A stretch of DNA of 64,000 nucleotides, from positions 2,356,001 through 2,420,000 of the forward strand of contig NZ_JAPEMT010000002.1 of assembly GCF_026342435.1 (NCBI RefSeq), written 5' to 3'. The notes below the pieces were generated by a model, which was not told the origin of the DNA, did not search any database, and worked only from the letters and a program-made list of their open reading frames with translations. Below are positions 25,880 to 33,481 of the stretch, piece by piece; the stretch's first letter is position 1; every line of letters starts with the position of its first letter. Both the position numbers and the translations under genes were made by a program. Source of the stretch: Streptomyces sp. NBC_00237. GTDB taxonomy: Bacteria; Actinomycetota; Actinomycetes; Streptomycetales; Streptomycetaceae.

Positions 25880-26551
25880 ATGACGTCGCATGCCGTGCCC
25901 GCCCAGGTCACCGAGATCGACCCGCCTCCGGTCAAGCCCAGACTGCGGGGCTGGCTGCACGCCGGAATGTTCCCCGCCGTGCTGATCGCGGGCGTCGCGC
26001 TGATCCTGTTCGCCGACTCCGGCCGGGCCCGCATCGCCTGCGCCGTCTTCGTACTGACCGCGTGCATGCTCTTCGGCGTGAGCGCCGTCTACCACCGGGG
26101 CACCTGGGGCCGACGCGGCGAAGCCATCCTCCGCCGCCTGGACCACGCGAACATCTTCCTGATCATCGCGGGCACCTACACGCCCCTCACCGTCCTGCTG
26201 CTCCCCGCGTCGACCGGCACCACCCTGCTCTGGGCGATCTGGGCGGCGGCCGGTGCGGGCATCGCCTTCCGGGTCTTCTGGGTCGGCGCGCCGCGCTGGC
26301 TCTACACCCCGTGCTACATCGCGATGGGCTGGGCCGCGGTCTTCTTCCTGCCCGACTTCATGCGGGCGGGCGGCGTCGCGGTGCTGGTGCTGGTGGTCGT
26401 CGGCGGGCTGCTCTACAGCGCGGGCGGCGTGATCTACGGCCTCAAGCGCCCCAACCCGTCACCGGCGTGGTTCGGCTTCCACGAGGTCTTCCACTCCCTC
26501 ACCCTCGCCGCCTTCGCCGCGCACTACGTCGCGATCGCGATGGTGGCCTAG
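25880..26551 (+). CDS. trhA: TrhA/hemolysin III family membrane protein
   Basis: The 223-residue protein has seven predicted membrane helices and the PAQR/hemolysin III signatures: SAVYHRGTWGRRGEAILRRL with Asp-His in LDHANIFLIIAGTYTPL, and FGFHEVFHSLTLAAFAAHY, whose His residues form the presumed zinc site. Bacterial members (YqfA/TrhA) influence membrane lipid homeostasis; direct haemolysis is unlikely here. ATG 25880 starts MTSHAVPAQV. It is divergent from pckG, and its 3' end overlaps a possible antisense small gene. Confidence 0.92.
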   Translation: MTSHAVPAQVTEIDPPPVKPRLRGWLHAGMFPAVLIAGVALILFADSGRARIACAVFVLTACMLFGVSAVYHRGTWGRRGEAILRRLDHANIFLIIAGTYTPLTVLLLPASTGTTLLWAIWAAAGAGIAFRVFWVGAPRWLYTPCYIAMGWAAVFFLPDFMRAGGVAVLVLVVVGGLLYSAGGVIYGLKRPNPSPAWFGFHEVFHSLTLAAFAAHYVAIAMVA

Positions 26552-26800
26552 CCGACCGCCCGACCGGGGGCCCGACGGCCGGCCCGGCCGACGGCCTATG
26601 CGTCCCGGGGTCCGGGTCGCCCCCGCCTCTTCTTCGCGCCCCCTCGGTGGCCGCGGCCTCGACGCCGCGGCCACTCGCCACGCCAGGACCGCGACGGCCG
26701 CCAGCACCACGGCGACGACCGCCGCCGTGCCCAGGACCAGAAAGCCCAGCACGCACAGCACCGCCACCACACCGGTCAGCACGTTCATGAATCTCTTCAT
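26459..26800 (-). CDS. Possible small membrane protein, overlaps trhA end
   Basis: ATG 26800 has an excellent GGAGGGGGAGG ribosome site. The first 43 residues are one convincing membrane segment (MKRFMNVLTGVVAVLCVLGF and on). The tail is low-complexity and Arg/Pro/Gly-rich and runs 93 bases antisense into trhA. The N-terminal part and start look real, while the tail reads as frame-open GC-rich sequence. No function can be assigned. Confidence 0.45.
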   Translation of the reverse strand: MKRFMNVLTGVVAVLCVLGFLVLGTAAVVAVVLAAVAVLAWRVAAASRPRPPRGREEEAGATRTPGRIGRRPGRPSGPRSGGRLGHHRDRDVVRGEGGEGEGVEDLVEAEPRR

Positions 26801-26929
26801 GCCTCCCCCTCCCTCTATCACTCCGCACATCTGTCGCCGTTTCACGGACAGTTCGGCTACCCACAACACACGGTGACATGCGGCACTGACAATGGCCCCG
26901 GCCGCCAAAGATCCGCCCAGCCGCGGAAG

Positions 26930-27577
26930 ATGGCCGACAATGACGCCATGGCCGCCCCACGCACCCCACCCGCCACCCCGGACACCCGCCCCGGCCTGCG
27001 CGAACGTAAAAAGATCAAGACGCGCCTGGAGATCCGCCGGGCCGCTTTCCGCCTCGTCTCCGCCCAGGGCTGGGACGCCACGACGATCGAGCAGATCGCC
27101 GAGGAGGCCGAGGTCTCGCCGAGTACGGTGATCCGCTACTTCCCGGTGAAGGAGGACATCGTCCTCACCGACGAGTACGACCCGGTGATGGAGGGCGCGC
27201 TGCGCCGCCGCCCCCGGGACGAGCCGCTGCTGGAGTCGGTGCGGGCCGTGGTGACCGAGGCGATGCGGCGCTCCCTGGACGAGGAGCCCGACGAGGTGCT
27301 GCTGCGCACCCGGCTGATGCTGGAGGTTCCCGCCGTACGGGCCCGGATGGTGGAGAGCGTGAGCGTCACCAGCCGCATGCTGTGCAGGGTGATCGCCGAG
27401 CGGACCGGCCGGGACGCGGGCGAGCTGGAGGTGCGGATCTTCGCGACGGGCCTGCTGGCCGCCGTACTGGAGACGACGCTGTACTGGGCCGAACGCGGGC
27501 AGCGGGACGACCTGGTGGGCCTCATCGACCGGATGCTGCGGACGTTCGAGGGGGGCCTCACCCGCATCGACGGCTGA
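26930..27577 (+). CDS. TetR-family transcriptional regulator
   Basis: The product (215 residues from ATG 26930, 209 from ATG 26948) has a TetR helix-turn-helix at about residues 25-70: RAAFRLVSAQGWDATTIEQI followed by AEEAEVSPSTVIRYFPVKED. The C-terminal domain is helical (LLAAVLETTLYWAERG). No clear ribosome site precedes either start. Its target is not obvious; the divergent small membrane gene at 26800 is the nearest candidate. It is convergent with the galactose-oxidase-like gene, with a 37-base gap. Confidence 0.88.
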   Translation: MADNDAMAAPRTPPATPDTRPGLRERKKIKTRLEIRRAAFRLVSAQGWDATTIEQIAEEAEVSPSTVIRYFPVKEDIVLTDEYDPVMEGALRRRPRDEPLLESVRAVVTEAMRRSLDEEPDEVLLRTRLMLEVPAVRARMVESVSVTSRMLCRVIAERTGRDAGELEVRIFATGLLAAVLETTLYWAERGQRDDLVGLIDRMLRTFEGGLTRIDG

Positions 27578-27614
27578 GACCCCCTCGCGTGAGCACCCCT
27601 CTCGCCCGTACCCG

Positions 27615-30191
27615 CTAGTGGTGCGGTTTCCGGGCGGGCGGCTGCGCGGCCCGGGGCTTGCTCAGGACCGGCTTCGTCCCCGGCACCCACCCCCTGAAGT
27701 CGCCCTTCCCGCACGCGACCCCGTCGCCGTCGCGGTCCAGACCGTGCCGGTCGCGCCGCGCTTCCAGCGGCCCGTATCCCTTGGACTTCAGCCACTCGCA
27801 CCGGTCGGCGACCGGCGGCGCGAGCTTCGAGTGGGGTCTCCCCTGCTCAAGCTGGGGGAAGGTCCACGGGACACACGTGCTGACGGTGCCGTACGCGTGG
27901 TCGCAGCCGTCGTAACCGTCCGCGAGCAGGACCCCCCGGGGTGCCTTCGGGCGGCCGTCCTCGCCGGGGGCCGCCTGCCGCGGAGGCTTCGGCGCGGCGT
28001 TGAGCTCGTCCGCGTAACTCTGCACGCGGGCCGCCGCGACCTGCCCCTGCGGGCCGATGCGCACCCACGTCGAGACGGATGGGACGCCCTTCGCGTCGAC
28101 CACCGACAGCATGTACCAGCCGGGTGGCGCCAGGTTGGGGTTGCTGGTGAGGGAGAGGTCGACGGTGTTGCCGTCGACGGTCATCGGCAGGTCGACGTAC
28201 CGCTGGTTGGGGTCGGAGGAGTGGGTGACGGCGGCCGGGCGGATCAGACTGGCCTTCACCACCGGGGTGTCGACGGTGATCCGCTGGCTGGAGCCGTACG
28301 ACCAGGACGGTGAGGCCACCGACGTGATCCTCGGGCGCGTGCCCCTGAAGAAGTACGGCGGCTTGTAGATCGACACGCGCTGGTCGAAGGAGCCGTCTCC
28401 GGGGTTGTCGCCGATGCTCAGCACCCGGCCGTCGGGGAGCAGGGTCGACGACGAGTGGTAGGTGCGCGGGACGGGGTCGGCGGCCAGTGGTCGGCCGAAG
28501 GTGTTGGTCGCCGGGTCGTACATCGAGGCCGAGAAGACGGGGTCCTCGCGGTAGGTGTGCAGGGCGCCGCCGGTCTCCAGGACCTTGCCGTCGGGCAGGA
28601 TCACGGTCGACAAATAGACCTTGCCCTCCTCGCCCTTCTGCTTGCTGCCGTCCTTGTAGTAGCCCTGCGGGAGGTCGGGCCCCGGCCGGTACGCGGGGGC
28701 GGCCGCCTTGAGGTCGATGAGGTCGACGAGGCGGTGTGCGTCGGGGGCCACGGTGTGGTTGCCGCCGCCCGCGGTGAGCACCTTCTGGTCCTGGGCGGGC
28801 GGCAGCAGGAGGGAGGCGGACTGGTCGCGTTCGTCCTTCTTCCGCAGGCCGGGGACGTCGGTGACGGTGTTCTTGTCGTAGTCGTAGAGGGACGCTCCGG
28901 TGCCGGGCAGGCCGGGGCCGAAGGTGTGGCTGCCGCTGTAGAAGAGGCGGCCGTCCTGGAGCAGGATCATCGCCGGGTACAGGCCCCAGAACGCCCACGA
29001 CTGCTTGGCCTGGCCCATCGGCAGCCACTTGTTCTGGGCGAAGGAGAAGTGCTCGTTGACGACGGTGCCGGAGGAGTCCTCGCCGAGTCCGCCGAGGGCG
29101 AGCACGTCGCCGTTGCCCAGCGCGGTGGCCGACGGGTACCAGTGCCCGGCCAGCAGGTCGTTGGTCCTGACGTACGTGTTCGTGGCCGGGTCGAAGACGT
29201 AACTGGTCTTCAGCCCCTTGTAGCCCACCGTGCCATCGGCCGACGCGTAGTCCTTGTTGCCGCCGACCACCAGCACGCGCCCGTCCGGGAGTTGGACGTG
29301 CCCCGCGCAGAAGAAGTCCTCGGGGGTCGGGACGTCGGTGTAGGTGCCCGCGACGGGGTCGAAGACGGAGGTCTTGAAGGTGCCCGCCCTGAAGGCGTCC
29401 CGGTCGTTGCCGGAACCGGCGATCAGCAGCACCTTCCCGGTGTGCAGGAGCACGGAGTGGATGGCGCGCACCGGGGACGGCGCGCTCTGCACGGTCCACT
29501 GGCCCGTGCACTCGGGTCCCGTGCCGCCCGCCTCGCAGGGGTCGTCCGGCGGTTCCGGCACGGTGGCGTCGGCCATCGCGTAGTCGTCGGTGGTGAGCGA
29601 GCCGACGCCGTAGAGGGCCGCGCCCCAGGTGATCTGGTCGGTGTTCGGCGGGATCTGCGGCGTACGGACTTCCTCACGGGTGTACGTCGCGGCCTTCGGC
29701 AGCGTCTTGAGGTCGGTCCAGAACACCCAGCCCGCGGTCCTGTCGTGGCGGAAGAGGGTGAGGGCGACGTCCGGCGAGGTCGACCTGTACCAGAGGGACA
29801 GGTCGTACTGGTGGCCCTCGACGACCCCCGGCGCGCAGGCGTTCTCCAGCATCATCGTCTTGCGGTCGCCGTCGGTGCGGCGGGCGAGGTCGATGCGGAC
29901 GGCGCGGCTGCCGCTGTGGGCGTCGGCGGTGACGGCGTACGTGAAGGCGTTGTCGCCCCAGCCGGACTTCTCGAAGCACTGCGGGAACTGTGTGGCCGCT
30001 TCGAGCGTTTCCAGACCAGGATTGGTGATCAGATTCGCCGCCGCCTTGGCCGGGGTCGCGGAGAGCGGGGCCAGTCCGACGCCCGCGGCGAGCAGGGCAA
30101 GCACCATGAAAAATAAACGAGTTGATGGGTAAGTGACTCTTGTGGCTCTTATGGTTCTTGTGGTTCTTCCGGTGGGTCTCTTCCGTCTCAT
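27615..30191 (-). CDS. Secreted galactose-oxidase-like copper radical oxidase with Excalibur tail
   Basis: The 858-residue protein starts with a signal peptide (ATG 30191, GGGGGAACG upstream). An N-terminal carbohydrate-binding-like domain (about 40-200) is followed by a Kelch propeller and a DUF1929-like domain. The galactose oxidase active set is complete: Cys295 (FFCAGHV) and Tyr352 (HWYPSA) for the thioether-linked radical, and Tyr578-His579 (RTYHSSS) and His657 (VTHSSD) as copper ligands. The C-terminus has an Excalibur calcium-binding motif (GLDRDGDGVACGKGD), an unusual addition to this family. It follows a GT-C glycosyltransferase by 14 bases and faces a GT2 synthase, suggesting oxidation of a secreted glycan as in GlxA systems. 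Confidence 0.92.
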   Translation of the reverse strand: MRRKRPTGRTTRTIRATRVTYPSTRLFFMVLALLAAGVGLAPLSATPAKAAANLITNPGLETLEAATQFPQCFEKSGWGDNAFTYAVTADAHSGSRAVRIDLARRTDGDRKTMMLENACAPGVVEGHQYDLSLWYRSTSPDVALTLFRHDRTAGWVFWTDLKTLPKAATYTREEVRTPQIPPNTDQITWGAALYGVGSLTTDDYAMADATVPEPPDDPCEAGGTGPECTGQWTVQSAPSPVRAIHSVLLHTGKVLLIAGSGNDRDAFRAGTFKTSVFDPVAGTYTDVPTPEDFFCAGHVQLPDGRVLVVGGNKDYASADGTVGYKGLKTSYVFDPATNTYVRTNDLLAGHWYPSATALGNGDVLALGGLGEDSSGTVVNEHFSFAQNKWLPMGQAKQSWAFWGLYPAMILLQDGRLFYSGSHTFGPGLPGTGASLYDYDKNTVTDVPGLRKKDERDQSASLLLPPAQDQKVLTAGGGNHTVAPDAHRLVDLIDLKAAAPAYRPGPDLPQGYYKDGSKQKGEEGKVYLSTVILPDGKVLETGGALHTYREDPVFSASMYDPATNTFGRPLAADPVPRTYHSSSTLLPDGRVLSIGDNPGDGSFDQRVSIYKPPYFFRGTRPRITSVASPSWSYGSSQRITVDTPVVKASLIRPAAVTHSSDPNQRYVDLPMTVDGNTVDLSLTSNPNLAPPGWYMLSVVDAKGVPSVSTWVRIGPQGQVAAARVQSYADELNAAPKPPRQAAPGEDGRPKAPRGVLLADGYDGCDHAYGTVSTCVPWTFPQLEQGRPHSKLAPPVADRCEWLKSKGYGPLEARRDRHGLDRDGDGVACGKGDFRGWVPGTKPVLSKPRAAQPPARKPHH

Positions 30192-30205
30192 CGTTCCCCC
30201 TCTGA

Positions 30206-31864
30206 CTACTTCCTGACCTTCAGTACGTCGATCCGGCCGTCGCCCTCCCCGAACGAGGCGACCGGGTCGCTGTGCGCGAAGAGGTCGCGCAGCGTCGGCA
30301 GGTTCTGCCGTTCGCCGCGCAGTGCGGGTGTGGACACGACGTAGTCGATGTCCCGCCATCCGCGCGGGATCCTGGCGGTGACGGCCGGGTCCTGGTCGAG
30401 CTTGTAGTGCCAGATGGCCCCGGTGCCGGGCCGGTACCCGGCGTCGACGGCGTCCAGCCAGAGCACGCCGTCGGTGACGACGCGCAGGCGGGCGCGGTCG
30501 CCGACGGGGGTCTTCCGCAGCCAGTCGGAGGCCGCGTAGTAGACGCCGTTGTCGTCGCCGAGGACGGTGGCGCGGTCCTTGGCGTACCAGTGCGGGGCGA
30601 TCGCGACGGCGACCGCCGCGAGCAGGGCGGCCCCCGCCAGGGGTCGCACGAGCCGCAGGCGCGCGGCGCTCCGGTGGCGGGCCGGGAGCCGGGTGACCAG
30701 GGCGTGCCCCAGCCCGGTCGCGGCGAGCGCGAGGAAGGGCAGCAGCTGGGCGACGTACATCTGCGGCAGATATCCGCCGGGCCGCAGGCCGACCGCGACC
30801 AGGACGACGACGGCGAGGGCGACCGGCCGCAGTCTGCGCACGGCGAGCGCGAGGACGGCCGCCACGCCCCCTCCCACCAGCAGATACGGATCCCGGGCGA
30901 ACCAGTCGAGGACGAGGCGATGGGCGTCGGTGCCGTCCGTGAAGACCGACCCGCTCCCCTCACGCCCGCCCAGCTGGAACTTCAGGGTGCCGAGCAGTGA
31001 CACGTGCCCCGCACCGGGCAGCAGCTCGCCCTTGAGGAAGGCGTACAGCGGATAGAAGAGCCCGGTGAGGACGAGGCCCGAGCCGAACCCCGCGAAGGAG
31101 AAGGTGCGGGTACGCCGGTGACTGCCCTGCCACAGGGCCACCAGCAGCACCGGCAGCAGCACGGCGATGGTCTCCTTGGAGAGCACGGCGAGGGCGAAGG
31201 CGCTGCCCGAGGCGACGTGGTGCCAGAGGTGGCGGCGGGGCGAGAGCGCGAGGGCGAAGGCGGCGAGCGCCCAGACCACGGCGAAGTTGTCGAGGTAGAT
31301 CTGCCGGTGCAGGGTCACCGCGAGCGGCGAGAGCCCGTACAGCAGGAGGGCGACGGCGGCGGCCGGACGGTTCAGGCCGATGCGGCGGCCGACGACGAAG
31401 ACGAGGACGGCCCCGGCGGCGACCACGGGCAGCATCGCGATCCGCCCCTGCACGAAGGTCGGCAGGTCGGGCAGGAGCCAGCCGGGCAGCCAGGAGAGCC
31501 CGGCGAGCTGCATCCAGCCGAAGGGCGGGTGGTCGTACCAGTACGTGTAGTGGGCGAGTTCGCCGTTCCGCACGGCCCATGCCTGGGCGAGATAGGTGCC
31601 CTCGTCGTCATTGGGGAAGGGGTAATTCCCTATGTTCCAGGCACGGACGGCGACCACGAGAAGCAATAAGGGCGTCACCCAGAGGAAATCACGCTGAAAC
31701 AGGCGGCGAATGCGGTCGCCTTTCCGCTTTCCAGCCGGACGTTGCGGACCGGCCCCCATTCCTGGAACCACGGGTGTGGACACGACGTGACCAACTCGTG
31801 AATCCGCCACACCCCCGCCCGTCCGCTCCGGTTGAGCACCCGGGCGCAGCACGGCATTACTCAT
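30206..31864 (-). CDS. GT-C type membrane glycosyltransferase (PMT/ArnT-like)
   Basis: The 552-residue protein has a cytoplasmic N-terminus of about 45 residues and roughly ten to twelve membrane helices. The first extracellular loop carries the acidic catalytic motif FPNDDEGTYLAQAW, typical of polyprenyl-phosphate-sugar transferases. HPPFGWMQL and KETIAVLLP follow, as in PMT_2 proteins. The C-terminal 90 residues are extracellular. It transfers a sugar from a lipid carrier to an acceptor outside the membrane; sugar and acceptor are unknown. ATG 31864 is chosen because the longer frame gives a proline/glycine-rich leader. It is cotranscribed with the oxidase downstream. Confidence 0.85.
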   Translation of the reverse strand: MSNAVLRPGAQPERTGGGVADSRVGHVVSTPVVPGMGAGPQRPAGKRKGDRIRRLFQRDFLWVTPLLLLVVAVRAWNIGNYPFPNDDEGTYLAQAWAVRNGELAHYTYWYDHPPFGWMQLAGLSWLPGWLLPDLPTFVQGRIAMLPVVAAGAVLVFVVGRRIGLNRPAAAVALLLYGLSPLAVTLHRQIYLDNFAVVWALAAFALALSPRRHLWHHVASGSAFALAVLSKETIAVLLPVLLVALWQGSHRRTRTFSFAGFGSGLVLTGLFYPLYAFLKGELLPGAGHVSLLGTLKFQLGGREGSGSVFTDGTDAHRLVLDWFARDPYLLVGGGVAAVLALAVRRLRPVALAVVVLVAVGLRPGGYLPQMYVAQLLPFLALAATGLGHALVTRLPARHRSAARLRLVRPLAGAALLAAVAVAIAPHWYAKDRATVLGDDNGVYYAASDWLRKTPVGDRARLRVVTDGVLWLDAVDAGYRPGTGAIWHYKLDQDPAVTARIPRGWRDIDYVVSTPALRGERQNLPTLRDLFAHSDPVASFGEGDGRIDVLKVRK

Positions 31865-32076
31865 GAGGAAACCCCCGCCCCCGCCCGAGTACCCCCCTGG
31901 TCCTCGGCGCCCAGGACCGACCCCCCGGCCTGGACATACCGCAGCAGCATGCCACACGCACCCCACACGCATAAGAAGAACGATCCATTCCGCAAGTGGT
32001 GAAGACCCGAGGCGGACCTATCGGGCATTGCACTGCTTTGCACCGTCATTGCCGAGGAATTAAGCGACCTGCTACT

Positions 32077-32108
32077 TTCCCCGACGGGGAAGGACCGAGG
32101 GGATCGGT
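32077..32108. promoter_or_regulatory. Two inverted repeats upstream of the GT2 gene
   Basis: TTCCCCGACGGGGAA (32077-32091, 6-3-6) and ACCGAGGGGATCGGT (32094-32108, 5-5-5) lie side by side in the 271-base divergent region, 28-59 bases before the GT2 start. They could be operators or a leader hairpin. No adjacent regulator gene suggests the binding protein. Confidence 0.4.
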
Positions 32109-32135
32109 CCGACGGGGGGAAGAGGGGGAAAATTC

Positions 32136-33452
32136 GTGGTTTCCGCTGTCCTTTTAGTGGATTCGCTCGTTCTGATGGCGACCGCGGCGGTCACGCTCTG
32201 GTGGATGGTGCATGCCTGGCGGACACCGGAAACGCTCGAATCGACGGCATTCGCGGAGCCGGACGGACAACACGGAGTGACGTTCTCGCTCCTGGTGCCC
32301 GCCCGGCACGAGGAGGCCGTGCTGCGGCACACCGTCGAGCAACTGCTGAAGATCGACCACCCGGGCTTCGAGATCGTCCTGATCGTCGGCCACGACGACC
32401 CGGGCACGTCGGCCATCGCCCATGAACTGGCCGCGGAACACCCGCACATGATCCAGACGATCGTCGACACCCACGCGGTGAAGAACAAGCCGCGCGCCCT
32501 CAACACCGCGCTCCCGTACGCACGCGGCGAGGTGATCGGGGTCTTCGACGCGGAGGACATCGTCCACCCGGAGCTGCTGACGCACGTCGACTTCGCGTTC
32601 CGCCGCGACGAGGCGGACGTCGTCCAGGGCGGCGTACAGCTCGTCAACTTCGACAGCAGCTGGTACAGCCTGCGCAACTGCCTCGAATACTTCTTCTGGT
32701 TCCGCAGCCGTCTGCACCTGCACGCCCGCAAGGGCTTCATCCCGCTCGGCGGCAACACGGTCTTCGTGCGCGCCGCCCTGCTCCGCGAGACGGGCGGCTG
32801 GGACGGCGACTGCCTCGCCGAGGACTGCGACCTGGGCGTACGTCTGTCCAGCAGGGGCGCGAAGGTGGTCGTGGCGTACCACGCGGCACTGGTCACCCGG
32901 GAGGAGACGCCGGACTCCCTCTTCGCCCTGTACAAGCAGCGCACCCGCTGGAACCAGGGCTTCCTCCAGGTCCTGCGCAAGGGCGAGTGGCGCCGCCTGC
33001 CCGGCTGGAAGCAGCGCGTCCTGGCCCGCTACACGCTCTCCACCCCCTTCCTCCAGGCGGCCACGGGCATCATGATCCCGCTCGGTCTGCTGCTGGCGTG
33101 GGTGGGCGGCGTCCCCCTCCCCGTCGCTCTGGTCGCCTGGCTGCCGATGGTCCCGATGGCCGCGATGATGGTCTTCGAGGCGGTCGCCCTGCACGACTTC
33201 GGGCGGGAGTACGGGTTCCGGATCGGCTTCTGGAGTTACGTGAAGCTGCTGATCGGCGGGCCGTTGTACGCGGTGGTGCTCGCGGCGGCGGCGCTGCGCG
33301 CGGTGTGGCGGGAGTACACGGGGCGCAGGGACTGGGAGCTGACGTCACACGTCGGAGCCCATCTCGGCACGCCCCCAGAGGCGCGGGGCCGTGTCGATGC
33401 GGGGCTCCGCCGAGGCGGGCCGGGGGCCCGGGTGCGGAGCCCCCGGCAGTAA
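32136..33452 (+). CDS. Processive-type GT2 glycosyltransferase (cellulose/hyaluronan synthase-like)
   Basis: The 438-residue membrane enzyme has all motifs of inverting GT2 synthases: the DxD region DAED (138-141), the acceptor acidic motif EDCDL (229-233) and QRTRW (268-272). One membrane helix precedes the catalytic domain and about four follow it. GTG 32136 has GAGGGGGAAAATTC before it. It is shorter than CslA and lacks PilZ. It probably makes a simple glycan, which the divergent GT-C enzyme and copper oxidase modify. The last 25-30 residues (after DWELTSHVGAHL) are encoded by a dispersed intergenic repeat and are probably an accretion. Confidence 0.88.
   Translation: MVSAVLLVDSLVLMATAAVTLWWMVHAWRTPETLESTAFAEPDGQHGVTFSLLVPARHEEAVLRHTVEQLLKIDHPGFEIVLIVGHDDPGTSAIAHELAAEHPHMIQTIVDTHAVKNKPRALNTALPYARGEVIGVFDAEDIVHPELLTHVDFAFRRDEADVVQGGVQLVNFDSSWYSLRNCLEYFFWFRSRLHLHARKGFIPLGGNTVFVRAALLRETGGWDGDCLAEDCDLGVRLSSRGAKVVVAYHAALVTREETPDSLFALYKQRTRWNQGFLQVLRKGEWRRLPGWKQRVLARYTLSTPFLQAATGIMIPLGLLLAWVGGVPLPVALVAWLPMVPMAAMMVFEAVALHDFGREYGFRIGFWSYVKLLIGGPLYAVVLAAAALRAVWREYTGRRDWELTSHVGAHLGTPPEARGRVDAGLRRGGPGARVRSPRQ
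33372..33449 (+). repeat. Dispersed GC-rich repeat (copy C) inside the 3' end of the GT2 gene
   Basis: The sequence with GGGGCTCCGCCGAGGCGGGC and then GTGCGGAGCCCCCGGCAG resembles the hairpin element at 11286-11330 and 23485-23540. Here it lies within an open frame and forms the C-terminal tail of the GT2 protein. Confidence 0.55.
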
Positions 33453-33453
33453 A

Positions 33454-33481
33454 AGACCCCGCCCGGCGGGACCCGGGGTCT
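33454..33481. terminator. Terminator shared by GT2 and thioredoxin-domain genes
   Basis: AGACCCCG (33454-33461) pairs with CGGGGTCT (33474-33481) around a GC-rich loop. It lies directly after the GT2 stop and touches the convergent gene's stop codon. Confidence 0.7.

Noticed and set aside
28455..30116. A 553-codon plus-strand frame opposite the galactose-oxidase-like gene
   Set aside because: No recognisable features, and the minus strand has all copper-oxidase residues.
32136..33452. Calling the GT2 gene cslA
   Set aside because: It is shorter, is divergent from rather than directly upstream of the oxidase gene, and has an extra GT-C partner, so it is more likely a relative than the canonical gene.
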